Assembly: GCA_015064665.1 (NCBI GenBank)
Contig: SVRU01000005.1
Location: forward strand, 1-53,388
From: Oscillospiraceae bacterium
GTDB taxonomy: Bacteria > Bacillota_A > Clostridia > Oscillospirales > CAG-272
DNA: 53,388 bases
Reading direction: 5' to 3'
Of the stretch, positions 34,308 through 41,566 are shown piece after piece. Both the position numbers and the translations under genes were made by a program. How positions within the stretch are numbered: position 1 is the stretch's first letter; each line of letters begins with the position of its first letter. The notes under the pieces were generated by a model, which was given only the letters and a program-made list of their open reading frames with translations, had not been told where the DNA came from and did not search any database.

Positions 34308-34724
34308 TTAATTTTGATTTATATCTTCTTCAACCGTTTCGGTCTCTGAGTTTTCAACGTATTCAGCCGTTGCAGGCAGCCTTCCGTTAGCCGAGCGCAG
34401 TGTAAGCGAACCGTAGGAAATCACGAGAGTGCAGGCAATAACTGCTGAAAGCACAGCCGCTGCAGACGTGCGGAAGGGAAACCTCCTTATTGTCTTATCT
34501 TTTACAGGCGGAGCTTTGAGCGTAAGCTTATCGTTTACGTAGCTGACGAATGCGCAGATAGCCTTTTCTGTGGAGCTTGCCGTTCTGACTGCGGGTAGAT
34601 TTGAAGCTTCCTTTTTCTTACCTGCCTTTATGAGCATAATCTCTCCGAGGGTATATTCGGCATTATCGTTTATAACTGTAAATCTGTTTTTCATATTCTC
34701 GTAAAGATCTTCATATACGTTCAT
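34308..34724 (-). CDS. Membrane protein in the ftsL position
   Basis: A 138-residue protein between rsmH and the class B PBP gene, where ftsL normally sits. It has a cytoplasmic N-terminal part of about 88 residues (NVYEDLYENMKNRFTVINDN, Lys-rich), one membrane helix (FRTSAAAVLSAVIACTLVISYGS) and a short acidic tail of about 35 residues. FtsL proteins instead have a short cytoplasmic start and a long coiled coil outside. This tail is too short for a leucine zipper, and no heptads are visible. So it is FtsL by position only and may be an unrelated or strongly reduced protein. SD in TTCTCC-complement GGAGAA; 12 nt after rsmH. Confidence 0.7.
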   Translation of the reverse strand: MNVYEDLYENMKNRFTVINDNAEYTLGEIMLIKAGKKKEASNLPAVRTASSTEKAICAFVSYVNDKLTLKAPPVKDKTIRRFPFRTSAAAVLSAVIACTLVISYGSLTLRSANGRLPATAEYVENSETETVEEDINQN

Positions 34725-34736
34725 TGTTCATTCTCC

Positions 34737-35681
34737 TTATATTTTTTCAGCTACTCTGAGCTTTGCGCTTCTAGCGCGTGGGTTATCGTTTATTTCTTTA
34801 TCCGATGGGATAATGGGCTTTTTTGTTATTTCTTTAAGCTGCGCCTTATTTCCGCAAACACAAACGGGAAAATCCCTCGGGCATGTGCAACCTTGCGATA
34901 AAGAGCGGTAGGACTGTTTTACGATTCTATCCTCAAGCGAATGGAAGGAAATAATGGCAATTCTGCCACCGCTCACAAGATTTGCCGAGGCGGTTTTTAT
35001 CATAGGCTCGATTACGTCGAGTTCTCCGTTTACTTCTATTCTTATCGCCTGAAAGGTTCTCTTTGCGGGGTGAGGGCCGTCTATTCGCGCAGCCTTTGGA
35101 ATGGCTGATTTTATAATGTCGGAAAGCTCATAGGTTGTTTCAATTGGCTTGTCCGTTCTTGCTTTTATTATTTCAGAAGCTATTCTCGGAGCAAAGCGCT
35201 CTTCACCGTATTCATATATTATTCTTTTTAAATCGGCTTCGGAATATTCATTTACGATTTTATATGCACTTAAAGGCGAGTCCTCGTCCATTCTCATGTC
35301 GAGTCTTGCGTTATGCATATAACTGAAGCCGCGCTCCGGGGTATCAAATTGGTAGGAGCTGCAACCAAGGTCGGCAAGCACGCCGCCAAGATTATTTATA
35401 CCGTATTCTCTTATTACGTTATCGAGGGAAGAGAAGTTGTCATTTACAAAAATTATCTGATCAAGATAATCCTTAAGTTTTTCTCCGGCTGCTTTTATTG
35501 CACTTTTATCTCTGTCGAAGCATATAAGTTGGGAATTCTTTCCCATTCGCTTAGCAATCTCATAAGAATGACCGCCGCCGCCGGCAGTGCAATCCACATA
35601 GGTATATCCGTCACGAATATTTAAAGCTTCAATACATTCAGAAAGCAATATTGAGGTATGTGAAAATTGAATATCCGACAT
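34737..35681 (-). CDS. rsmH: 16S rRNA (C1402-N4) methyltransferase
   Basis: A 314-residue SAM methyltransferase (MraW) that methylates N4 of C1402 in 16S rRNA. Seen: FSHTSILLSECIEALNI, DCTAGGGGHSYEI (motif I), GVLADLGCSSYQFDTPERGFSY, GPHPAKRTFQAIRIEVNGE, ISFHSLEDRIVKQSY and CPRDFPVCVCG near the end. Length is normal. Second gene of the dcw operon, 21 nt after mraZ with SD GAGGAC. Confidence 0.97.
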   Translation of the reverse strand: MSDIQFSHTSILLSECIEALNIRDGYTYVDCTAGGGGHSYEIAKRMGKNSQLICFDRDKSAIKAAGEKLKDYLDQIIFVNDNFSSLDNVIREYGINNLGGVLADLGCSSYQFDTPERGFSYMHNARLDMRMDEDSPLSAYKIVNEYSEADLKRIIYEYGEERFAPRIASEIIKARTDKPIETTYELSDIIKSAIPKAARIDGPHPAKRTFQAIRIEVNGELDVIEPMIKTASANLVSGGRIAIISFHSLEDRIVKQSYRSLSQGCTCPRDFPVCVCGNKAQLKEITKKPIIPSDKEINDNPRARSAKLRVAEKI

Positions 35682-35702
35682 CGTTACGTCCTCGCAAAAA
35701 AA

Positions 35703-36125
35703 TTAAAGTCCGTATTGACGCATGATTTCACGCATCTTGTCGTAATTCCTGTTTTGTTCGCGTTCGTTCCAAACTTCTTCAGCCCAAACACGAATTTGTT
35801 TGCCCGAACCTACGAAAGCAATGTTTTTATCAATTTTTGCATGCCTAAGAAGACGTTCATCAAGGATTATTCTGCCGTTTGAATCCGGAACGCATTTTTG
35901 TGCTGCGCCAAGAATGAAATCCTGAAATTCGTCAGCATCAGCTTCCGGAAGCTTAGAAATTTTATCAACGTATGATTCCCAGTCTTCTGCAGTGTAAATT
36001 GAGAGGTAAGCATCAAATTTTCTCGTTATGTAGAATTCATCGCCAAGTTCTTCACGAAATTTTGACGGTATAAAAACTCTTTTTTTGGAGTCGAGTGAGT
36101 GATTATACGTACCGACAAACGACAT
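35703..36125 (-). CDS. mraZ: Transcriptional regulator MraZ
   Basis: A 140-residue DNA-binding protein that forms a ring and represses its own operon through repeated GTGGG-type boxes. Two AbrB-like halves can be seen: MSFVGTYNHSLDSKKRVFIPSKFREEL and GAAQKCVPDSNGRIILDERLLRHAKI. The start is ATG at 36125, with AGGAGG eight bases upstream; the frame is open 18 codons further but crosses the operator. It heads the dcw cluster, as usual. Confidence 0.96.
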   Translation of the reverse strand: MSFVGTYNHSLDSKKRVFIPSKFREELGDEFYITRKFDAYLSIYTAEDWESYVDKISKLPEADADEFQDFILGAAQKCVPDSNGRIILDERLLRHAKIDKNIAFVGSGKQIRVWAEEVWNEREQNRNYDKMREIMRQYGL

Positions 36126-36180
36126 AGCCTTACCTCCTTTTCTGATTAAAAGTGTTGCGATTGGGGAAAAACTGGTCAAT

Positions 36181-36200
36181 TTGCCCCACTTTGACCCACT
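36181..36200 (-). promoter_or_regulatory. MraZ binding repeats
   Basis: On the minus strand the sequence reads AGTGGGTCAA then AGTGGGGCAA, two direct repeats of GTGGG spaced by one helical turn. They lie between the promoter and the mraZ start. The form and place match known MraZ boxes, so autorepression of the dcw operon is very likely. Confidence 0.8.
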
Positions 36201-36208
36201 TTGCTACT

Positions 36209-36237
36209 ATTATAATACACTTTTTACTAAAAATCAA
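36209..36237 (-). promoter_or_regulatory. Promoter of the dcw operon
   Basis: On the minus strand TTGATT (36237-36232), a 17-bp spacer and TATAAT (36214-36209). MraZ boxes begin nine bases after the -10, so bound MraZ would block the start of transcription. Confidence 0.85.
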
Positions 36238-36315
36238 TACTTTTTAGAAAAAAAGTTAAAAAAAATATAAAAAAATTTACATTTAATAAAAAGACTTTAT
36301 TTTTTTGTTTTTTTA

Positions 36316-36324
36316 TGCTACAAT
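36316..36324 (+). promoter_or_regulatory. Possible extended -10 promoter of the 112-residue gene
   Basis: TG-C-TACAAT (36316-36324) is an extended -10 element about 30 nt before the start codon of the gene at 36354. The -35 region is only AT-rich (TTTATT), so this is a weak call. Confidence 0.45.
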
Positions 36325-36353
36325 AGTAATGTAAATTTTTCGGAGGGAATTCC

Positions 36354-36692
36354 ATGTCTTTTTTTTCAAAGCTTTTCGGACGCGACAAGAATGAAAACAG
36401 TTACGCATTTCGTTTGGAACGGGCAAAATCTCTTCACGGACAGGCAGTAAAGTACGTAACGGAAAACCGCGACGGAAATGAGGACGTTGTCGGACGCGGA
36501 GGCTCGCTTTGTCTGCACGGAGAAACTTTTATTGTAGATTCATCCGGGGAAAGACTTTTTTCGTGTAACGTTCGCGACCTTGAAGCGAGCAATCTGATGA
36601 GCGGCGACGGTGTTGTTATAAAAGGCCCAGATTTGTTAAACGGCGGAAAAATGCGAACAATAACCGTGCATTTCGTATATTACAGAAAGTAA
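36354..36692 (+). CDS. Hypothetical protein, 112 residues
   Basis: I do not recognise this protein. It starts MSFFSKLFGRDKN, a short amphipathic stretch often found in small peripheral membrane proteins. The rest is mainly beta-strand text (GRGGSLCLHGETFIVDSSGERLFSCNV, DGVVIKGPDLLNGGKMRTITVHFVYYRK). It has no transmembrane helix and no catalytic motif. A strong SD (CGGAGG) precedes ATG 36354. It is divergent from mraZ and 37 nt before ispD in the same direction, so it may be cotranscribed with the ispD-ispF pair. Confidence 0.7.
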   Translation: MSFFSKLFGRDKNENSYAFRLERAKSLHGQAVKYVTENRDGNEDVVGRGGSLCLHGETFIVDSSGERLFSCNVRDLEASNLMSGDGVVIKGPDLLNGGKMRTITVHFVYYRK

Positions 36693-36729
36693 ACGACTAT
36701 ACTTTGTATTTGCGTTGGAAAGGTTTTAA

Positions 36730-37422
36730 ATGAATAAACACGTTACCGCTATTATTCTGGCGGCAGGAAGCAGCACTCGCATGAATTTAAACGTGACGAA
36801 GCAAAAAATTTTGATTGGCTCGGAAAGTGTTTTGCACAGAGCGGTTAGAGTATTCAACGAGTGTGCCGATATAGATTCCATAATTGTTGTTGCGAGGGCT
36901 GATGAGCAGGATTTTGCAAAACGCGAAACCTCTGAATTCCAAAAGGTTACGGAAATAACCGTCGGTGGAAAAACAAGGGCAGAGTCGGCAAGTCTTGGAT
37001 TTGGGCTTGTTAGTTCTGACATCGAATTCGTTGCTGTTCATGATGCTGCGAGGTGTTTTGTGACTTCGGAGATGATATCGGCTGTCATAAGAGATGCCGA
37101 GGTTTACGGAGCAGCCACAGCTTCTTGCAAATCTGTTGATACAGTTAAGAGAATTAATTCGGACGGTGCTGTTGAGTCCACAATTCCAAGGGATGAGATT
37201 AGATGTGTGCAAACACCGCAGGTTTTTCGTGCGGATTTGTATAAAAAAGCGCTTTCCGGTGTTGATTTGTCGGATTTGTCTATCACTGATGATAATATCC
37301 TGCTTGAGAGAATAGGTGTTTTTCCGCATTGTACCGATACCGGTAGTAATAATATTAAGATAACCACACAGAATGATGTAGCTTTAGCAAATTTTTTGAT
37401 TTTTGGGGGAACAAATGTCTGA
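36730..37422 (+). CDS. ispD: 2-C-methylerythritol 4-phosphate cytidylyltransferase
   Basis: A 230-residue nucleotidyltransferase that joins CTP and methylerythritol phosphate in the MEP pathway. Seen: AIILAAGSSTRMNLNVTKQK (CTP loop with the conserved Arg and Lys), VGGKTRAESASLGF, VHDAARCFV (metal and substrate Asp), and QTPQVFRADL. Length is normal. Its last eight bases overlap ispF, so the two are translated together. Confidence 0.95.
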   Translation: MNKHVTAIILAAGSSTRMNLNVTKQKILIGSESVLHRAVRVFNECADIDSIIVVARADEQDFAKRETSEFQKVTEITVGGKTRAESASLGFGLVSSDIEFVAVHDAARCFVTSEMISAVIRDAEVYGAATASCKSVDTVKRINSDGAVESTIPRDEIRCVQTPQVFRADLYKKALSGVDLSDLSITDDNILLERIGVFPHCTDTGSNNIKITTQNDVALANFLIFGGTNV

Positions 37423-37897
37423 TTTAAGAATTGGTCACGGATATGATGTTCATAGATTAACCGAAGGCAGAAAACTGATTCTCGGCGGAGTAGACGTTCC
37501 TCACAGCCTTGGATTGCTCGGCCATTCCGATGCAGACGTTCTTATTCATGCTGTTATTGATGCCATTATCGGTGCTATCGGCGAGGGGGACATCGGGCGT
37601 CATTTTCCTGATACGTCTGATGAATTTAAGGGGATATCAAGTATGAATCTTCTTGTCAGGGTTAGAGCGCTTATGGAGAGCCATGGGGCAATAATTGAAA
37701 ATATTGATTCTACCTTGATTATACAAAAACCCAAGATTGCACCTTATATTGAAAAAATGCGGCAGAATATCTCTTTTGCGCTCGGATGCGATGTATCTCG
37801 AGTAAATGTTAAGGCTACAACCGAGGAAAAGCTCGGTTTTACAGGCCGTGAAGAGGGAATATCTGCTCATGCTGTTGTTTTACTTTCATTGAAATAG
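37415..37897 (+). CDS. ispF: 2-C-methylerythritol 2,4-cyclodiphosphate synthase
   Basis: A 160-residue trimeric zinc enzyme that cyclises CDP-methylerythritol phosphate to MEcPP. Seen: IGHGYDVHRLTEGRKLILGGV with the metal Asp and His, GHSDADVLIHAVIDAIIGA, GDIGRHFPDTSDEFKG, and VNVKATTEEKLGFTGREEGISA. The start is ATG at 37415 inside the ispD end; a TTG in frame at 37403 is less likely. Length is normal. It is downstream of ispD, as in many bacteria. Confidence 0.96.
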   Translation: MSDLRIGHGYDVHRLTEGRKLILGGVDVPHSLGLLGHSDADVLIHAVIDAIIGAIGEGDIGRHFPDTSDEFKGISSMNLLVRVRALMESHGAIIENIDSTLIIQKPKIAPYIEKMRQNISFALGCDVSRVNVKATTEEKLGFTGREEGISAHAVVLLSLK

Positions 37898-37973
37898 GCA
37901 GACATGTATAGGCTTTTGTGAAATTACCATTAAAATATCCCGGCTAAATAGGTAGTAATTAAATAATACAAAA

Positions 37974-38012
37974 GAGGCTAGCTCAAGCATTTTTGCAACT
38001 TGAGCCGGCCTC
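37974..38012 (-). terminator. Imperfect hairpin near 38.0 kb, terminator-like on the minus strand
   Basis: GAGGC-ta-GCTCAAG and CTTGAGC-cg-GCCTC enclose an 11-nt loop. On the minus strand the stem is followed by TCTTTTGTATTATTT, a fair U-tract; on the plus strand no U-tract follows. Therefore it would end a minus-strand transcript from the unexplained segment next to it rather than ispF. Confidence 0.55.
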
Positions 38013-38105
38013 CGAATAAAAGACCAACGAAACGCGTCAAAATCCGAGGAACATCCTTTTCTTTAATGTCTATGGCGCGCTGTTTGCCGAGTCTTTACTT
38101 CTATA
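38013..38105. other. Unexplained structured segment between ispF and rpe
   Basis: About 90 nt without a recognised gene. Its ends pair (AAAGAC with GTCTTT), inner parts pair as well (CAA...CGCG with CGCG...TTG, ACAT with ATGT), giving a long interrupted hairpin. Read on the minus strand it is followed at once by the hairpin with a U-tract, as for a small RNA. In one minus frame it also reads as a 30-residue peptide without a start codon (RAIDIKEKDVPRILTRFVG...), which could be a gene remnant. No known RNA family was identified. Confidence 0.4.
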
Positions 38106-38164
38106 TAATAATATGATAAATAAAATAAACTGCTACATATGCAGTAATTGAAAGGATAGTATAA

Positions 38165-38809
38165 ATGATTAAAATTTCTCCGTCTGCGCTTGCATGTGAC
38201 CTCACTAAAATGGGCGAGGAAGTAAATGAAATTGAAAAAGCAGGAGCCGAAATGGTTCACCTTGACGTAATGGACGGTGTTTTCGTGCCGAACAGCTCTT
38301 TCGGACTCGCAGTTCTTGAAGCATTGCGTAAAAAGTCGTCAATGTTTTTCGACGTTCATCTTATGATAGATAAGCCTGAAAAATACATAGAGAGGTATAT
38401 TACAGAATGCGGAGCAGATCTTGTAACGTTTCATCTTGAGGCAACCGATGTTCCGGACGAATGTCTTGAAACAATAAAAAAATACGGAAAAAAGGCGGCA
38501 GTTTCCGTAAAACCCAAAACACCTGCCGAAGCTGTTTTTCCATATCTTGACAGATGTGATATGGTTCTCGTAATGACGGTTGAGCCCGGCTTTGGCGGAC
38601 AGTCGTTTATGCCTGACATGCTTGATAAGGTAAGAGCGATACGCGCTGAAATCAACCGCCGCGGACTGGATATTGATATTCAGGTTGATGGGGGAATTAA
38701 CTCCGAAACCGCAAAGCTTGCGCGCGAGGCGGGCGCAAACGTATTTGTTGCAGGCAGCGCAGTTTTTAAGGCTGCCGACAGAAAAGCGGCAATAGATGCG
38801 CTCAGATAA
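38165..38809 (+). CDS. rpe: Ribulose-phosphate 3-epimerase
   Basis: A 214-residue TIM-barrel enzyme that interconverts ribulose-5-phosphate and xylulose-5-phosphate in the pentose phosphate pathway. Seen: KISPSALACDLTKMGEEV, HLDVMDGVFVPNSSFG (catalytic Asp and metal His), DVHLMIDKPEKYI, VTVEPGFGGQSFMPDML and IQVDGGINSETAKLAREAGANVFVAGSAVF. Length is normal. SD GAAAGGA precedes the ATG, and a terminator follows. Confidence 0.97.
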   Translation: MIKISPSALACDLTKMGEEVNEIEKAGAEMVHLDVMDGVFVPNSSFGLAVLEALRKKSSMFFDVHLMIDKPEKYIERYITECGADLVTFHLEATDVPDECLETIKKYGKKAAVSVKPKTPAEAVFPYLDRCDMVLVMTVEPGFGGQSFMPDMLDKVRAIRAEINRRGLDIDIQVDGGINSETAKLAREAGANVFVAGSAVFKAADRKAAIDALR

Positions 38810-38821
38810 TATATAAAATTT

Positions 38822-38871
38822 AAAGCTCGGTTTGCTTGTCACCTGAAGTGATACAAAGCTAACCGAGCTTT
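38822..38871. terminator. Terminator between rpe and ruvB
   Basis: AAAGCTCGGTT (38822-38832) pairs with AACCGAGCTTT (38861-38871), extended by an inner stem GCTTGT/ACAAAGC. TTTTT follows on the plus strand. It lies between two convergent genes and can serve both. Confidence 0.85.
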
Positions 38872-38883
38872 TTCTGCCTTGAT

Positions 38884-39966
38884 TTAATTCTCAAGATTCA
38901 TAATATTTTGACCGTCAATTTGAGTGCTTGTAGAGGTTTCGGGTAGGAAAGGTATACCAAGATGCTCATACGCAAGCTTGGTTGTACAACGACCTCTGGG
39001 TGTTCTCGCCAGAAATCCTATTTGCATAAGATATGGCTCGTATACGTCTTCTATTGTAATTGCCTCTTCACCGATTGTTGCTGCCAAGGTGTCAAGGCCG
39101 ACAGGTCCGCCCGAATAATATTTAATAATTGCTTCGAGCATTCTTCTGTCAACACTGTCAAGACCGAGCTCGTCTATTTCCAGAGCGAAAAGCGCGTCCT
39201 TCGCTATTTCCGAGGTTATAGTTCCGTCGCCTTTGACAAGCGCGAAATCGCGTATTCTTTTTAGAAGTCTGTTTGCAATACGCGGCGTACCTCTTGAGCG
39301 CGATGCAATACTGTAAGCTCCGTCATCTGTTATTGCTATTTCAAGAATTTCGGCAGAGCGCTTAACTATCTTTGCAAGCTCGTCGGGAGTATATAATTCA
39401 AGCTTCAAAAGAACGCCGAATCTGTCGCGAAGGGGAGTGGTGAGCTGACCTGCACGAGTCGTTGCTCCGATAAGGGTGAACTTAGGTATAGGAAGTCTGA
39501 TTGAACGTGCACTCGGTCCTTTTCCTATTATTATGTCAAGCGCATAGTCTTCCATTGCGGGATACAGAATTTCTTCAACTGCCCTGGAAAGTCTATGTAT
39601 TTCGTCAATAAACAAAACGTCGCCTTCAGCAAGGTTTGTAAGAATTGCGGCAAGATCCCCCTGTTTTTCAATAGCAGGGCCTGATGTTGTTCTTATATTT
39701 ACTCCCATTTCGTTCGCAATAATTGTAGAGAGCGTTGTTTTTCCAAGTCCGGGAGGGCCGTAAAGCAATACGTGGTCAAGCGCTTCACCGCGAAGCTTTG
39801 CGCTTTGAATATATACCGAAAGATTTGATTTTGCCTTTTCTTGACCCACGTACTCGGACAGGGTCTTGGGTCTGAGAGAATTTTCTACCTCTGCATCCTG
39901 TGAGGAGCTGTATTCGTTCGAAACAATTCGGTTTTCAAAATCAAATTCTGTTGATTCGTTTATCAT
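38884..39966 (-). CDS. ruvB: Holliday junction helicase RuvB
   Basis: A 360-residue AAA+ ring motor that drives branch migration with RuvA. Seen: [33 protein letters not shown] (Walker A), [20 protein letters not shown] (Walker B), [20 protein letters not shown], and in the C-terminal winged helix [17 protein letters not shown] and [10 protein letters not shown]. Slightly longer than usual at the N-terminus. It lies 17 nt after ruvA with SD AGGAG. Confidence 0.97.
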   Translation of the reverse strand: MINESTEFDFENRIVSNEYSSSQDAEVENSLRPKTLSEYVGQEKAKSNLSVYIQSAKLRGEALDHVLLYGPPGLGKTTLSTIIANEMGVNIRTTSGPAIEKQGDLAAILTNLAEGDVLFIDEIHRLSRAVEEILYPAMEDYALDIIIGKGPSARSIRLPIPKFTLIGATTRAGQLTTPLRDRFGVLLKLELYTPDELAKIVKRSAEILEIAITDDGAYSIASRSRGTPRIANRLLKRIRDFALVKGDGTITSEIAKDALFALEIDELGLDSVDRRMLEAIIKYYSGGPVGLDTLAATIGEEAITIEDVYEPYLMQIGFLARTPRGRCTTKLAYEHLGIPFLPETSTSTQIDGQNIMNLEN

Positions 39967-39983
39967 TTGACTTCGCTCCTATC

Positions 39984-40595
39984 CTATCTTGCAAGTCTTT
40001 TCAGGACTGCTTTAATAATCTCTCCGGCATCGGTTGCATTTTCGAGGTTTACGCCTTTGAGTGTGCCAAGAACGGTGTTTTTGTCATATCCAAGCACCAT
40101 AAGCGCTTCGGTAGCTTCGGAAACAGCAGAATTGTTTTTGACATTCTGTGCAAAGTCGGTATCTATCTTTGAGCTGGCGCTCATCATATCCTTGGATATT
40201 TTATCTTTAAGCTCAAGAATAATTCGCGCCGCCGTTTTAGCACCGATTCCGGAAGCTTTGGAAATAGCTTTAACGTCTTCGGAGCAAACGGCAAGTGAAA
40301 ACTTATCGGGAGATAGAGTTGACAGAATGCTGATTGCGGCTTTCGGACCTACTCCGCTGACCGTTATAAGCTGGTTAAAGCAGGCTCTTTCCTCATTTGA
40401 TCCGAATCCGAAAAGTTCAATTCCGTCTTCTCTTACGGCAAGATAAGTGTAAAGCTTAACTTTTTGATTCAGTTTATTTACAAGAGAATCCGACGTATTT
40501 AGACTTACCGTAAGCTTGTAGCCTACACCGCCGCAGTCAATAACGCAGAGGTTGGCTTCTCTGTATTCAAGTTTTCCGTTAAGATAGTAAAACAT
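39984..40595 (-). CDS. ruvA: Holliday junction DNA-binding protein RuvA
   Basis: A 203-residue protein that holds the four-way junction flat and directs RuvB. Seen: MFYYLNGKLEYREANLCVIDCGGVGYKLTVS (OB domain), VREDGIELFGF, two helix-hairpin-helix motifs (VSGVGPKAAISIL and ASGIGAKTAARIILELKDKI) and the C-terminal RuvB-binding helices. Length is normal. It is second in the DUF951-ruvA-ruvB operon. Confidence 0.96.
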   Translation of the reverse strand: MFYYLNGKLEYREANLCVIDCGGVGYKLTVSLNTSDSLVNKLNQKVKLYTYLAVREDGIELFGFGSNEERACFNQLITVSGVGPKAAISILSTLSPDKFSLAVCSEDVKAISKASGIGAKTAARIILELKDKISKDMMSASSKIDTDFAQNVKNNSAVSEATEALMVLGYDKNTVLGTLKGVNLENATDAGEIIKAVLKRLAR

Positions 40596-40622
40596 TTATT
40601 GCTCCAATTCGTTATAATAGTG

Positions 40623-40829
40623 TTAAGACGGGTTTTCTTTTTTATCCGATATAACCTTTTTTATCATTTTTTCCAATTTTTCTCTTTGAACGGTGAGATC
40701 ACGTCCGCATCCTGTGCAGATGATCCTTACGTCGCTTCCACCGCGCATAACCTTGAACTCATCACAGGAGCAAGGGTGTTTTTTCTTTAGCACAAGTATG
40801 TCGCCGACAGAAAAATAGATAATAGGCAT
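40623..40829 (-). CDS. DUF951 family small protein
   Basis: A 68-residue protein of the DUF951 family, common in Firmicutes and of unknown function. It has an N-terminal beta part (SVGDILVLKKKHPC, VMRGGSDVRIIC) and a CTGCGR knuckle after an earlier CSC, suggesting a small metal or RNA-binding fold, then a basic helix (REKLEKMIKKVIS). Other members have HPCG where this one has HPCS. First gene of the operon with ruvA and ruvB. Confidence 0.88.
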   Translation of the reverse strand: MPIIYFSVGDILVLKKKHPCSCDEFKVMRGGSDVRIICTGCGRDLTVQREKLEKMIKKVISDKKENPS

Positions 40830-40889
40830 ACCAACCTCCGTAATGGCAAATTCGGCTGTTTAGGGCGAGCGCTCGGACAACCTTTATAT

Positions 40890-40918
40890 ATTATATCACA
40901 CGTTAAATTAAAAGTAAA
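40890..40918 (-). promoter_or_regulatory. Promoter of DUF951-ruvA-ruvB
   Basis: On the minus strand TTTACT (40918-40913), a 17-bp spacer and TATAAT (40895-40890), about 55 nt before the first start. No LexA-type box was found, so SOS control is not evident. Confidence 0.65.
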
Positions 40919-40988
40919 GCATGCAAAATAAAAAATAAAAATATTTAAATTAATTTTCGGGTTATCTCGGTCTGGTATGAGGGAAGTG

Positions 40989-41017
40989 TTGACAAATTTT
41001 CCACACTGTGCTATACT
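40989..41017 (+). promoter_or_regulatory. Promoter of ruvC
   Basis: TTGACA (40989-40994), a 17-bp spacer and TATACT (41012-41017), 47 nt before the ruvC start. Divergent from the ruvA-ruvB promoter about 100 bp away. Confidence 0.85.
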
Positions 41018-41064
41018 AAATTGATATAAATATTTTCGCGTGTGAGCGCGTATAGTGAGGATTA

Positions 41065-41565
41065 ATGATAATACTTGGAATAGATCCTGGTCTTGCGATA
41101 GTTGGGTGGGGTGTCATAGAAAGCGACAGAGGCAATCTTCGTCCGATTGCATACGGAGCTATTACAACACCGGCACACACCGATATTGAAGCAAGGCTTT
41201 TGATGATACAAAACGATCTTGAAACTATAATAGAAAAATATAAGCCCGAAGAGATGGCTGTTGAAGAGTTGTTTTTTAACACGAATATAACAACCGGAAT
41301 TGCCGTTGCCGAGGCGCGAGGCGTTATTTTATGCACGGCTCACAAGCTTGGAGTGAAGATAAGCGAATACACACCGCTTCAGGTCAAGCAGGCTGTTGTT
41401 GGATACGGTAAAGCGGAAAAGCATCAGGTTATATCGATGGTAACCTCAATATTAAAACTCCCCAAAGCGCCGAAACCCGACGATACGGCGGATGCGGTGG
41501 CAATTGCGATATGTCACGCACAGTCAAGTTCTTCGGCTATGGGAAAATATTTTAACAGGAGATAG
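41065..41565 (+). CDS. ruvC: Holliday junction resolvase RuvC
   Basis: A 166-residue dimeric nuclease that cuts Holliday junctions. The four acidic residues are seen as D7 in LGIDPGL, E67/E68 in VEELFF, and D139 and D142 in DDTADAVAIA. Other features: GVILCTAHKLG and YTPLQVKQAVVGYGKAEKHQV. Length is normal. It is separate from and divergent to ruvAB. The next gene starts one base after its stop. Confidence 0.96.
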   Translation: MIILGIDPGLAIVGWGVIESDRGNLRPIAYGAITTPAHTDIEARLLMIQNDLETIIEKYKPEEMAVEELFFNTNITTGIAVAEARGVILCTAHKLGVKISEYTPLQVKQAVVGYGKAEKHQVISMVTSILKLPKAPKPDDTADAVAIAICHAQSSSSAMGKYFNRR

Positions 41566-41566
41566 T

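Noticed and set aside
36787..37329. A 180-codon minus-strand open frame opposite ispD
   Set aside because: It is antisense to a well-supported gene and has no family resemblance or SD.
38063..38260. A 65-codon minus frame overlapping the rpe start
   Set aside because: It runs antisense into rpe and has no SD. The unexplained part near 38.0-38.1 kb is reported as an RNA or remnant candidate instead.
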